From positions 1-13,574 of the forward strand of contig JAUHWE010000050.1 in assembly GCA_030424825.1 (NCBI GenBank): 13,574 nucleotides of DNA. The letters are read 5' to 3'. The translations under genes were made by a program, and so were the position numbers. Under the pieces are notes generated by a model. That model did no database searches. It had not been told where the DNA came from and saw only the letters and a list, made by a program, of their open reading frames with translations. The DNA is from Verrucomicrobiia bacterium. Lineage in GTDB: Bacteria; Verrucomicrobiota; Verrucomicrobiia; Opitutales; Opitutaceae. Shown in pieces: positions 1-8,012 of this stretch; position 1 is the stretch's first letter; every line of letters begins with the position of its first letter.

Positions 1-182
1 TGAACGTAGGGATAGTGGTTTGGGTGTTCTGGATTCCATAATACGCTTTGAGGCACTCTCTAAGGGGAATCAGAATGGTGATCGAATCAGTGGGTGAAGA
101 CAACTCTTTGTGGCGCTCCCTTTTCAATTATAAATTTGATATCGTAGGCAAAATTAAAAAAAACGTGTCGCCCTCCGGAAAC

Positions 183-199
183 TGCCGATTGATTCGGCA
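183..199. repeat. Small perfect inverted repeat (hairpin)
   Basis: TGCCGA and TCGGCA form a perfect 6-bp GC-rich stem around the 5-base loop TTGAT. No T-tract follows directly on either strand, so it is not a standard intrinsic terminator. A run of eight A lies about 20 bases upstream. The function is unknown, and a repeat this short can occur by chance. Confidence 0.35.
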
Positions 200-606
200 A
201 AATCCTGCTCCTCAAATTGGATACGCATCCAAATCGGGTCCGGTATCTCAAGCGAGCCGTCGTCGACTGCGGCTATGGTTCGGGTTTGACTCGCCCACCC
301 CGTACTAGAATTGACGGTGAGAAAAGGGAGCGGGTAATGGGGATACTGGGGGAGATTGAGACTCGTCCTGATCCATCGGCGATTGGCAGTTGGAAATTCG
401 GCCAAGTTAAGGGGGAGAATCGTTAATTTCTTTCTTTTAAGGCAGATTAGTGCCAAAAATGATGGATCCATCAATGACCCTCAATGAAATGAGCGAATCC
501 GATCATGTTTCCCTTTTTTTAACGATGCTCAGGGGCCCGTCATACGTGGGTCTTCAAGTTCGCATGACAGGGTTGGCGAGTCGGATAGGACGCCCTTTGC
601 TGCGGT

Positions 607-621
607 TTGGCGGCGAGCCAA
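607..621. repeat. Small perfect inverted repeat (hairpin)
   Basis: TTGGC and GCCAA form a 5-bp stem around the loop GGCGA, about 165 bases before the tdh start. It could be part of a structured leader, but it is short, has no T-run after it, and could be chance. Confidence 0.25.
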
Positions 622-722
622 GTGGAAGCCTCCTGTCTGGAAAGTCGACACCCTATGAGTTATGCGGTACGGCTAAAGGTGGTTGTTCCGTCACTCCGAC
701 CTCGAAGGGAATCGAACGCGGA

Positions 723-750
723 TTCAAGGCAAGTTTCCAATAGTTAAAAT
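723..750 (+). promoter_or_regulatory. Possible weak promoter for tdh-kbl-transporter cluster
   Basis: A -10-like TAAAAT (745-750, five of six matches to TATAAT) lies 36 bases before the tdh start. The element 16 bases upstream (TTCAAG, 723-728) matches only three of six positions of the -35 consensus. This is the best sigma-70-like candidate close to tdh, but it is weak. Confidence 0.25.
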
Positions 751-785
751 GTACCCATGAATAACCTACATAATTGCAGGATAGT

Positions 786-1814
786 ATGAAAGCGCTAGTC
801 AAAACACAGGCAAAGCGGGGACTCTGGCTCGAGGATGTCCCGGAGCCAGAGGTTGGCATTAACGACGTCCTTATCAAAGTTCGAAAAACCGGAATCTGCG
901 GTACGGATCTACATATATACACTTGGGATGAGTGGGCCCGGAAAACAATCCCTGTGCCCATGGTAGTGGGACACGAGTTTGTGGGGGAGGTCGTGAGTGT
1001 AGGATCCAATGTGAACGACTTTCATGTCGGCGAGATTGTCAGTGCCGAAGGCCACGTTGTTTGTGGGCGCTGTCGGAATTGTTTAGCAGGCCGTCGTCAC
1101 CTATGCAAAGACACCGTTGGAATCGGGGTTAATCGACCAGGAGCATTTGCGGAATACATCAGTGTACCGATGACCAACGTATGGCATCATCGCGAGGGCG
1201 TAGACGAGGAGGTGGCCAGCATCTTCGATCCGTTGGGCAATGCGGTGCACACGGCACTGTCGTTTGAACTGCTGGGCGAGGACGTGTTGATAACTGGCGC
1301 AGGACCGATTGGGATCATGGCGATTCCCGTGGCCAAGCATGCAGGCGCGCGGCATGTGGTTATCACCGATGTGAACGAATACCGTCTGGATCTCGCCAAA
1401 AAGATGGGAGCGACCGTTGCTCTGAACGTTAAAACGGGCCGCATTGCTGATTTGCAGGTTAAGCTAGGGATGAAAGAAGGATTTGATATCGGTCTCGAGA
1501 TGAGCGGCAACCCGCGAGCCTTCAGTGAAATGGTCGACAATATGTGCCACGGTGGCAAAATAGCGATGCTCGGAATTCCGAGTGAGAAAATTGACATCGA
1601 CTGGAACAAAGTGATTTTCAATATGCTGACGATAAAGGGAATTTACGGGCGAGAAATGTATGAGACATGGTATCAGATGAGCGTGTTGCTCGAGAGCGGT
1701 ATGAATATAAAGCCTGTCATTACCCATCGACTACACTACACCGAATTTGAGAAAGGATTTGCTGCCATGGAATCGGGCGATTGCGGAAAAGTAGTCCTCG
1801 ATTGGAACGATTGA
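786..1814 (+). CDS. tdh: L-threonine 3-dehydrogenase
   Basis: This zinc-dependent medium-chain dehydrogenase oxidises L-threonine to 2-amino-3-oxobutyrate with NAD+, the first step of threonine breakdown to glycine in the cytoplasm. The 342-residue product matches E. coli Tdh (341 residues, recalled) along its length. Visible landmarks are catalytic zinc ligands Cys38 and His63-Glu64 (motif GHE), structural zinc cysteines 93, 96, 99 and 107, the Rossmann motif GAGPIG at 171-176, and the family stretches TWDEW and IYGREM. I chose the ATG at 786 because AGGA lies 4 bases upstream and because it gives the conserved MKAL N-terminus; an in-frame TTG at 774 would add four residues. It ends 5 bases before kbl, whose enzyme uses the unstable product, so translation is probably coupled. 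Confidence 0.97.
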   Translation: MKALVKTQAKRGLWLEDVPEPEVGINDVLIKVRKTGICGTDLHIYTWDEWARKTIPVPMVVGHEFVGEVVSVGSNVNDFHVGEIVSAEGHVVCGRCRNCLAGRRHLCKDTVGIGVNRPGAFAEYISVPMTNVWHHREGVDEEVASIFDPLGNAVHTALSFELLGEDVLITGAGPIGIMAIPVAKHAGARHVVITDVNEYRLDLAKKMGATVALNVKTGRIADLQVKLGMKEGFDIGLEMSGNPRAFSEMVDNMCHGGKIAMLGIPSEKIDIDWNKVIFNMLTIKGIYGREMYETWYQMSVLLESGMNIKPVITHRLHYTEFEKGFAAMESGDCGKVVLDWND

Positions 1815-1819
1815 AACTA

Positions 1820-3010
1820 ATGAATTCTGATTTTATAGATCATGCCACGGGGCAACTCGAATCCATTCGAGCGGCCGGAACGTTCAAAAGCGAACGGGTG
1901 ATCATGACGCCGCAAGGTACCATGATCCGTGTTTCGGACGGACAAGAGGTTCTCAATCTTTGTGCCAACAACTATCTAGGTCTCGCTCAGAATCCGGAAA
2001 TTAGACAGGCCTCTCATGACGCTTTGGATACGTGGGGTTACGGACTTGCGAGCGTACGCTTCATCTGTGGCACACAGGGGATTCATAAGGAGTTGGAATC
2101 GAGCTTGAGTGACTTTCTGGAAACGGAGGACACTATTTTGTATTCGTCATGCTTCGACGCCAATGGAGGCCTTTTTGAGACTCTTCTCGGGGCGGAAGAT
2201 GCTATCATCAGCGATGAGCTGAATCACGCGTCCATCATCGATGGAGTACGTCTCTGCAAGGCGAGCCGGTATCGCTACAAGAATTGCGACCTAGCCGATT
2301 TGGAGGCGAAGCTGGCAGAAGCCGATCGAAATGGAGCGCGATTTAAACTGATCGCGACAGACGGCGTTTTTTCCATGGACGGATTTATTGCACCGCTCAA
2401 AGAGATCTGTGATTTGGCTGACCAATACAATGCGCTCGTGATGGTAGACGATTCCCATGCGGTAGGTTTTATGGGGACGCACGGTCAGGGGACCCATGAA
2501 CATTGTGGTGTTGTGGAGCGAATCGACATTCTAACGGGAACCCTTGGAAAAGCCTTGGGAGGCGCCAGTGGCGGTTACACGAGTGGCAGAAAGGAAATCA
2601 TCGAACTGCTTCGCCAACGATCCCGGCCTTATTTGTTCTCCAACACGATGTGTCCCAGCATCGTTGGGGGGTCGATCGCGGCGTTGGAACTGCTCAAGGC
2701 GTCCACTTCATTGCGGGACCAGTTGGAAGCGAATACCCGCTACTTTCGGGAAAAGATGACGTCCGCTGGATTCGATATCGTGCCTGGGGAACATCCGATC
2801 GTCCCCATCATGCTCGGTGAGGCTTCGTTGGCTTCCCGTTTCGCCGATGCGATGCTGGAGCGGGGAATCTACGTTGTTGGCTTTAGTTTCCCCGTCGTCC
2901 CGGAAGGCAAGGCGCGCATACGTACTCAGATCAGCGCTGCCCATACCCGGGTTGAATTGGATAAGGCGGTGAGCGCCTTCGTGGAAACCAAGGCGGCGCT
3001 TGGGATTTAG
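1820..3010 (+). CDS. kbl: Glycine C-acetyltransferase (2-amino-3-ketobutyrate CoA ligase)
   Basis: This PLP enzyme of the alpha-oxoamine synthase family splits 2-amino-3-oxobutyrate with CoA into glycine and acetyl-CoA, completing the pathway begun by Tdh. The product is 396 residues, close to the E. coli length of 398 (recalled). The PLP lysine is Lys244 in [14 protein letters not shown]. The conserved VDDSHAVGF (209-217) contributes Asp210 and His213 to cofactor binding. Other landmarks are ANNYLGLA (49-56), SVRFICGTQ (78-86) and RSRPYLFSN. The ATG at 1820 fits the family N-terminus; the frame is also open about 13 codons further upstream inside tdh, but those residues have no counterpart in the family. 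There is no clear Shine-Dalgarno, which fits coupling to tdh 5 bases upstream. The order is tdh then kbl, the reverse of the E. coli operon. Confidence 0.96.
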   Translation: MNSDFIDHATGQLESIRAAGTFKSERVIMTPQGTMIRVSDGQEVLNLCANNYLGLAQNPEIRQASHDALDTWGYGLASVRFICGTQGIHKELESSLSDFLETEDTILYSSCFDANGGLFETLLGAEDAIISDELNHASIIDGVRLCKASRYRYKNCDLADLEAKLAEADRNGARFKLIATDGVFSMDGFIAPLKEICDLADQYNALVMVDDSHAVGFMGTHGQGTHEHCGVVERIDILTGTLGKALGGASGGYTSGRKEIIELLRQRSRPYLFSNTMCPSIVGGSIAALELLKASTSLRDQLEANTRYFREKMTSAGFDIVPGEHPIVPIMLGEASLASRFADAMLERGIYVVGFSFPVVPEGKARIRTQISAAHTRVELDKAVSAFVETKAALGI

Positions 3011-3019
3011 AAACTGATT

Positions 3020-4504
3020 ATGCAGGAAGCGAAATCAAACCCCACCTGGTTCGGTCATCCCGCCGGTCTATCCACGTTGTTTTTCACCGAACTATGGGAG
3101 CGCTTTAGCTACTACGGAATGCGGGCCCTGCTGGTCCTTTTCATGGTGGATACCGTTAACGCAGGGGGTATGGGGCTCGATGATAAAACGGCGAGCGCTA
3201 TTTATGGTTTGTACACCGCTTTTGTCTATCTGGGGGCCTTGCCGGGTGGCTGGATCGCTGATCGGCTTTTGGGCGCTCAGCGTGCCGTCTGGATTGGGGG
3301 ACTTGTCATCGCTGCCGGACACTTCACCTTGGCGATTCCCTCGACTTCGGCTTTTTTCGTGGGGCTTGTATTGGTGGTTGTGGGTACGGGATTGTTAAAA
3401 CCGAACGTGAGTGCGATTGTCGGACAGCTTTATCCAGAAGGAGGGGCGCGACGCGATGCGGGTTTCACTATCTTCTACATGGGGATCAACATGGGGGCGT
3501 TCCTAGGGCCGCTCATTTGTAGCTATCTGGGAGAGAAAGTAAACTGGCATGCTGGATTTGGAGCCGCCGGTGTCGGGATGTTGCTAGGAGTCATTCAATA
3601 CAAGCGTTCGGCGGGCCGTCTTGGAGATGCCGGGCTACACTCTGCGGCACCTCCAAGCGAAGCAGGTGGAGTGGACAGGGCCTGGTATCCTGTAATCGGT
3701 GGTTGCGTGATTGTTCTGGCGGCGGTTGTCATGGGCTTAACAGGGATTCTGGAATTCAATGCCTTAGTGTTGGCGCAGAATACCACCTACGTAATCGAAG
3801 GGTTGGCCTTTGCCTTTTTCGTCTACATTTTTTCGTTAGGCAAGCTGACTCCGATGGAACGCAAACACACTCTCGTGATTGTGGCGCTATTCATTACTTC
3901 GGCCGTATTTTGGTCGGGATTTGAGCAGGCGGGGTCCTCTCTGAATCTCTTTGCGGACAGGCACACGGATCGAATGGTATTTGGATTCGAAATACCAGCG
4001 GGCTGGTTCCAGTCGCTAAATCCGTTTTATATTGTTGTGCTGGCCCCGATTTTTGCGGCGGTCTGGGTAAAGCTGGCCCGACGTCAACTGGATCCTTCGA
4101 TGCCTGGAAAATTCGCCTTAGGGCTTTTGATCCTGGGGCTCGGTTTCTTGGTTATGGTAGTGGCGGCCAAGATTGTTGTGGCGGGCAATCAAGCGGCTCC
4201 TTATTGGCTGATCCTCACCTACCTGCTACACACGATGGGTGAGCTTTGCCTCAGCCCGGTTGGTTTAAGCTCGGTCACGAAACTGGCACCGAAAAGATTT
4301 GTGGGGCAAATGATGGGTATTTGGTTTTTGGCAACATCGCTAGGCAATCTGCTGGCCGGACTGATGGCGGGCCGATTCAATCCGGAAGCTCTCAACGAGA
4401 TGCCAGGGCTTTTTATGCAGATAGTCCTAACGGTCACAGGAGCCGGTTTGCTATTGCTGGTATTCACAAAACCGATCAAGCGATTGATCGGAAAAATCGA
4501 GTGA
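3020..4504 (+). CDS. POT/PTR2-family proton-dependent oligopeptide transporter
   Basis: This is an inner-membrane symporter of the major facilitator superfamily that imports di- and tripeptides with protons. The 494-residue product has the length and strongly hydrophobic pattern of the DtpT/Dtp group, with about 12-14 membrane helices. Family motifs are clear: ELWERFSYYG (24-33), carrying the ExxER-F-YY proton-coupling motif of helix 1; GGWIADRLLG (75-84); the PTR2 signature region GTGLLKPNVSAIVGQLY (121-137); FYMGINMGAF (151-160); and a late GELCLSPVGLS segment. It starts 9 bases after kbl with no strong Shine-Dalgarno, so it is probably co-transcribed with tdh-kbl. The cluster then links peptide uptake to threonine catabolism (inference). 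Exact substrates cannot be read from the sequence. Confidence 0.93.
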   Translation: MQEAKSNPTWFGHPAGLSTLFFTELWERFSYYGMRALLVLFMVDTVNAGGMGLDDKTASAIYGLYTAFVYLGALPGGWIADRLLGAQRAVWIGGLVIAAGHFTLAIPSTSAFFVGLVLVVVGTGLLKPNVSAIVGQLYPEGGARRDAGFTIFYMGINMGAFLGPLICSYLGEKVNWHAGFGAAGVGMLLGVIQYKRSAGRLGDAGLHSAAPPSEAGGVDRAWYPVIGGCVIVLAAVVMGLTGILEFNALVLAQNTTYVIEGLAFAFFVYIFSLGKLTPMERKHTLVIVALFITSAVFWSGFEQAGSSLNLFADRHTDRMVFGFEIPAGWFQSLNPFYIVVLAPIFAAVWVKLARRQLDPSMPGKFALGLLILGLGFLVMVVAAKIVVAGNQAAPYWLILTYLLHTMGELCLSPVGLSSVTKLAPKRFVGQMMGIWFLATSLGNLLAGLMAGRFNPEALNEMPGLFMQIVLTVTGAGLLLLVFTKPIKRLIGKIE

Positions 4505-4567
4505 TCCGTTTCCAGACTGCTTCCTCCTCAAAATAATATTGAACGGGAGTCTGTGGAAGTTATCCCC

Positions 4568-4585
4568 TCGGGACCGGTACCCCGA
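4568..4585. terminator. Weak possible hairpin between convergent genes
   Basis: TCGGG (4568-4572) and CCCGA (4581-4585) can pair around an 8-base loop in the gap between the transporter and the facing ABC ATPase gene. No clean T-run follows on either strand, only TTTG on the plus side, so this is at best a weak bidirectional stop signal. Confidence 0.2.
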
Positions 4586-4640
4586 AGTTTGTCATAGACT
4601 CTGATGGGTCGGTTGTTCCGTGAACCTTCGTTCTGTGCGG

Positions 4641-5774
4641 CTAGATCGATGCCAGGGAGGCCTCGGTTATAGGGTCGAAAAGGTGCACGTTCTTTTGATC
4701 GAATGAGACTTTGGTTCGTTGACCCGCTTTGAAAGGGGAGTCGTTCGTTGCGCGTGCTGTGAGAGAGGTGGTTCCATTCGTCAAATGCAGCAATGTTTCA
4801 TTGCCTAAAGGTTCGACCATTTCAATGTCTAGCTCGACAGGTTTTTCTACCTGGGATTTGTCCATTGAGAGCTGAATGTTTTCGGGACGAATCCCGAGTA
4901 TCAGATCTTTGCCTACAAAAGGCTCGGCTTGATGGGCGAGGGCTGGATCTAGCTCGACGTGAATGGCATTCTCGGAATCACTAATCTCTAGAAATTGAAG
5001 TTTCCCTTCTTTCCGCTCGATGCGGCCCTTCACGAAGTTCATAGGGGGATTGCCAATAAATCCGGCTACGAAGAGGTTCGCGGGCTTATTGTAAAGATCG
5101 AGTGGCTGAGCGGTTTGCATGATTTCCCCTTCGTGCATCACGCAAATGCGGTCTCCCATGGTCATCGCTTCAGTCTGGTCGTGCGTTACGTAAATCATGG
5201 TGGCGTTCAGACTGGAGTGGAGCTTGGATATCTCCTTGCGCGTTGAAACACGTGTTTTCGCATCGAGATTTGAAAGCGGCTCGTCGAAAAGGAAAACCTT
5301 GGGCTGGCGAACAATGGCCCGTCCCACCGCTACCCGTTGACGCTATCCTCCGGAGAGCGCTTTGGGGTACCGATTCAAGAGAGTTTCGATTCCGAGTATT
5401 CGAGCCGCTTCCTCGACTCTTTCTTTGATCTCTGGTTTCGGAAGCTTGCGGAGCTTCAACCCGAAGGCGATATTTTCGAATACCGTCATGTGAGGGTAGA
5501 GGGCGTAGTTCTGAAAAACCATGGCGATATCGCGATCTTTCGGCGGCAGGTCGTTAATTATTCGGTCGTCGATCGTGATCGTCCCTTCGCTGATTTCTTC
5601 CAGTCCGGCAATCATGCGGAGTGTGGTTGTCTTTCCGCATCCTGAGGGCCCGACAAGGACCATGAGCTCGTGGTCCCCGATTTCGAGGTCGATTTTCTTC
5701 ACGGCTTCGAAAGGAGGGTTTCTGCCCTTTCCCGGGTAGATTTTCTGAAGACGATTGAGACGAACAGTGGGCAT
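4641..5774 (-). pseudogene. ugpC: Sugar ABC transporter ATP-binding protein (UgpC/MsmK/MalK type), interrupted by an in-frame TAG
   Basis: Read through its one internal stop, this is a full-length 377-codon ATPase of the CUT1 sugar-importer group, the cytoplasmic subunit that powers uptake of oligosaccharides or glycerol phosphate. Walker A is GPSGCGKTT (42-50), the Q-loop Gln is residue 88, Walker B is VFLFDEP (160-166), the D-loop is SNLD and the H-loop His is 198. The C-terminal third has the regulatory OB-fold features of this group, including GIRPENIQLS. Codon 144, at 5343-5345, is TAG. It stands exactly where the Gln of the LSGGQ signature belongs, and the next residues RQRVAVGRAI continue correctly in the same frame. 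A single C-to-T change (CAG to TAG) explains it. Neither half alone could form a working ATPase. No permease or binding-protein gene is adjacent. Alternatives are a sequencing error, a recent null allele or readthrough. Confidence 0.85.
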
Positions 5775-6047
5775 TGTGATTCAAGTTGGGTGGAGAGTAG
5801 TCGCTAATTGTGGTAGCATCGGAAGTTTGCTGACCGATTTCGAGGTAATACTTCTCTTTGCTTGAAGCAGTGATCCCGACGGGGTTGTCAGGAATTCTCC
5901 AAACACTTCTTTTTCAATGTTTTCGTTCCAAGTGGGTCAGATGGATCAGAGTTTGACCGAAAGGAAGAGAAGCAGACTGAGGTATTCCGTTTTCAACCCC
6001 TGCTTCTTTCACTGTCGTTCGACCTTCTGAGGATTTTCGTTGATCGA
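5775..6047. other. Intergenic region between divergent genes
   Basis: These 273 bases separate the minus-strand ABC ATPase gene from the plus-strand shikimate-dehydrogenase-like gene, so both promoters should lie here. I found no pair of -35/-10 elements with good sequence and spacing on either strand. TTGTCA (5885-5890) and TTGACC (5953-5958) are -35-like on the plus strand but lack a matching -10 at normal distance. Confidence 0.5.
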
Positions 6048-6887
6048 ATGGTTTGGATTGCGTCTAGTGTTTCGGTAATGTTCGAAGTCCTAAGTGAGAC
6101 AGACGGCTTCCTGTATCCGATTATTGGAAACCCGATTGAGCAGGTGAAATCACCGGATTTGTTTAATCAGTACTTTTATGAAAGCGGCCTGGAAGCTCGA
6201 ATGGTGGCGATCAAGGTGGCTTCTTCCGAATTAGGGATCTTTTTCAATTGTTTGCGAAACTCGAAAAGAGCGAGAGGCTGTGTGGTCACGGTTCCCCACA
6301 AGAACGCCTCGGTGCCCTATATGGATCAGCTGTCCGATCGATCGAAGCAGTTGGGTGCCCTTAACGTAGTTCAGGTGGAGAACGGTTGTTTGTCGGGCGA
6401 CATGGTGGATGGATTGGGCTTTCTCGCTGCGATTCGTAACCATGGTTTCTCCTGCCAGAACAAGAGCCTTGGAATCGTCGGCTTGGGTGCGGCGGGGGCG
6501 GCGATCGCTCATGCCGCTGCAAGTTCTGGCGCACGAACGATTGCTATTCAAGAGCTCGATTTGACACGTTTAGCCTTTGCCAAGGAGTCTTTGGTGAGCG
6601 CTTTTCCGAAGGTTGATTGGACTTTTGAAATAGCGGCGCTGGAAAATTTCGACCTGATCGTGAATGCATCGCCAGTCGGAATGAACGGCGACCCTCGCTT
6701 GCCGATCCCTCTCGATTCGGTGAGGTCGGATTGCCTGATCATGGATCTCGTCACGAAGCCGAAAATAACGCCATGGCTTAAGACGGCCTTGGGGCGTGGA
6801 TGTGAAGTGGTGTTTGGATCGGAAATGGTCCGAGGCCAGTTTCGCTTGATGGGACAATTCATGGGCTTGGAAATCCCAGAGACCTAG
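6048..6887 (+). CDS. aroE: Shikimate dehydrogenase family protein (AroE-like, QVKSP/GDMVDG variant)
   Basis: This is an NAD(P)-dependent oxidoreductase of the shikimate/quinate dehydrogenase family, 279 residues. The N-terminal substrate domain has IIGNPIEQVKSP (25-36), the catalytic-lysine motif VTVPHK (Lys85) and GALNVV (103-108). The C-terminal Rossmann domain has GLGAAG (145-150), and the family's late Gln sits in VRGQF. Canonical AroE has HSxSP, NT and GxNTD at the substrate site. Here these are QVKSP, NV and GDMVD, keeping the Lys85 and Asp121 pair but losing the first Ser and both Thr. Such QV-SP/GDM-DG proteins form a separate AroE-like group, so the natural substrate may not be shikimate and the symbol is only by family. 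The start is uncertain: ATG 6048 has GAGGA 14 bases upstream, while ATG 6078 would give a more typical N-terminus. Its stop lies 53 bases from the stop of the facing carboxypeptidase gene. Confidence 0.85.
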   Translation: MVWIASSVSVMFEVLSETDGFLYPIIGNPIEQVKSPDLFNQYFYESGLEARMVAIKVASSELGIFFNCLRNSKRARGCVVTVPHKNASVPYMDQLSDRSKQLGALNVVQVENGCLSGDMVDGLGFLAAIRNHGFSCQNKSLGIVGLGAAGAAIAHAAASSGARTIAIQELDLTRLAFAKESLVSAFPKVDWTFEIAALENFDLIVNASPVGMNGDPRLPIPLDSVRSDCLIMDLVTKPKITPWLKTALGRGCEVVFGSEMVRGQFRLMGQFMGLEIPET

Positions 6888-6940
6888 AAGCTGTTTGATT
6901 CCCGAAGCGCTATACCTATGCTGAGTTTTATTAGGACCAA

Positions 6941-7945
6941 CTAGTCGTTGGGTTCAACAGGCTGACTGTAGCCCCAATTGATAAGCTCTTGGGTGAAGGT
7001 GTCGCGGCGCTTGCTAGATTGGAAGCCAGTCGTTACTGCGATGAGGCGGCGGCCCTCCCGAAGGCAGGTCGCGGTGACGCAATAGCCAGCTCCTTTCGTG
7101 TATCCGGTTTTCAATCCATCGACTCCTTTGGTGGTGAATATGAGACGATTGTGATTGGCCAATACAGTTGGTTTGCCGGTATCCGCTCGAAAGTCGTAGG
7201 TGGGGATGGAAGCCCATTCGAGGGCCTTGTCGAATCGCATGAGAGCGATGGCGAGCCGGGCCAGATCCTGACAGGATGCGGTGTTGCCCGTGTTTCCTTC
7301 CGGTAGACCGTGGGCATTGAAAAAGTGGGTAGAATTCATGTTGAGCTCTACTGCTCTCAAATTCATTCGATCTACAAATTGGTCCATGCTTCCTTCGGCT
7401 AGGTATTCACCAACCAGATACGAAGAATCATTAGCGCTTTTAACCATGATGGAAATAAGCAACTCTTTGAGGGTGAAACTTTCTCGAGGGTCGAGCCATA
7501 CTTGGCTTCCTCCAATTTTGAATGCGGCGTTGGTCACTTGAATAACCGTATCCATCGACAGGTCGGTGCGAGACTCTTCATCCTCGAAGGCAAGCAGCGC
7601 AGTCATCATTTTAGTCATCGAGGCGATCCGGACCGGCTCGTCACTGTTTCTTTCCCACAAGAGGCGGTCGTTGGTGAAGTCGTATAGGAGACCCGATCGG
7701 AGGTCGTCGGTACGGATGTTTCCAGGCAAGACGTCGAAGACTGCCCCGGAGAACTCATCGATGATTGCGAGTTCTGGTTTGGGTTCAACCTCTTCTAGAA
7801 AATCGTCTTCTTCGGGTCCTGAGGGCCGATTCCCCTCGGAGATCGGGTCAACGGAGGGTTCCGCTTTTTCGGGGCTATGGGTGTCGGATGTTTCGGTTCC
7901 AGGCCGGAGTCCGATGTATGCGAACACGAGAATGTGGGCGAGCAA
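6941..7945 (-). CDS. D-alanyl-D-alanine carboxypeptidase (PBP5/DacF type, peptidase S11), N-terminally anchored
   Basis: This serine D,D-carboxypeptidase trims the terminal D-Ala from peptidoglycan stem peptides outside the cytoplasmic membrane. Numbered from the TTG at 7945, the catalytic motifs are SMTK (109-112), SAN (170-172) and KTG (279-281), in the usual order and spacing for S11 enzymes. A hydrophobic N-terminal segment is followed by an acidic, Pro/Glu-rich linker of about 50 residues. The chain stops soon after the catalytic domain at LINWGY, so the C-terminal beta domain and amphipathic membrane anchor of E. coli PBP5 are missing. The start is uncertain: TTG 7945 leaves no basic residues before the membrane segment. 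The frame stays open to 8035, and a CTG at 7972 would supply the Lys-Lys expected of a signal anchor. It lies downstream of the small membrane protein gene on the same strand. Confidence 0.9.
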   Translation of the reverse strand: MLAHILVFAYIGLRPGTETSDTHSPEKAEPSVDPISEGNRPSGPEEDDFLEEVEPKPELAIIDEFSGAVFDVLPGNIRTDDLRSGLLYDFTNDRLLWERNSDEPVRIASMTKMMTALLAFEDEESRTDLSMDTVIQVTNAAFKIGGSQVWLDPRESFTLKELLISIMVKSANDSSYLVGEYLAEGSMDQFVDRMNLRAVELNMNSTHFFNAHGLPEGNTGNTASCQDLARLAIALMRFDKALEWASIPTYDFRADTGKPTVLANHNRLIFTTKGVDGLKTGYTKGAGYCVTATCLREGRRLIAVTTGFQSSKRRDTFTQELINWGYSQPVEPND

Positions 7946-8012
7946 GGCAATTCCGAATAGCTTCTTATACAGATATCTTAAGTCGAGACGAGTGATACTC
8001 GCATTGTAAAAA

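Larger units (their letters stand above)
1..785. other. Gene-free stretch upstream of tdh
   Basis: I see no convincing gene in this stretch. Several frames are open for 60-106 codons on both strands, but none shows a recognisable motif, a hydrophobic pattern or a good ribosome binding site. The best open frame starts with GTG at 450 and runs to the TAG at 743, and its composition looks arbitrary. Two small perfect inverted repeats are visible at 183-199 and 607-621; neither is followed by a T-run on the plus strand. It may contain the tdh promoter and leader, a decayed gene, or an RNA I do not recognise. I looked for glycine-riboswitch-like and tRNA-like patterns and found none that hold up. 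Confidence 0.6.

Noticed and set aside
154..474. 106-codon minus-strand open frame near the window start
   Set aside because: No recognisable domain and no ribosome binding site. Overlapping open frames on both strands argue against a real gene.
690..730. tRNA T-arm-like stretch around GGAATCGAACGC
   Set aside because: No acceptor, D or anticodon stems could be built around it.
450..743. 97-codon plus-strand open frame before tdh
   Set aside because: GTG start without a clear ribosome binding site, no recognisable motif and arbitrary composition. It is kept only as part of the gene-free region.
681..4621. The 11-base word GGTTGTTCCGT occurring at 681 and at 4611
   Set aside because: Matches of this length are expected by chance in a window of this size, and the flanks do not match.
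4641..5774. General amber suppression (TAG read as Gln) as the explanation for the ABC ATPase
   Set aside because: TAG is the true stop of seven complete genes in the window, including this one, so general suppression would extend many proteins.
5885..5958. -35-like TTGTCA and TTGACC upstream of the AroE-like gene
   Set aside because: No acceptable -10 element lies 16-18 bases downstream of either.
6888..6940. Possible bidirectional terminator between the AroE-like gene and the carboxypeptidase gene
   Set aside because: Only three-base pairings could be made and there is no convincing T-run on either strand.
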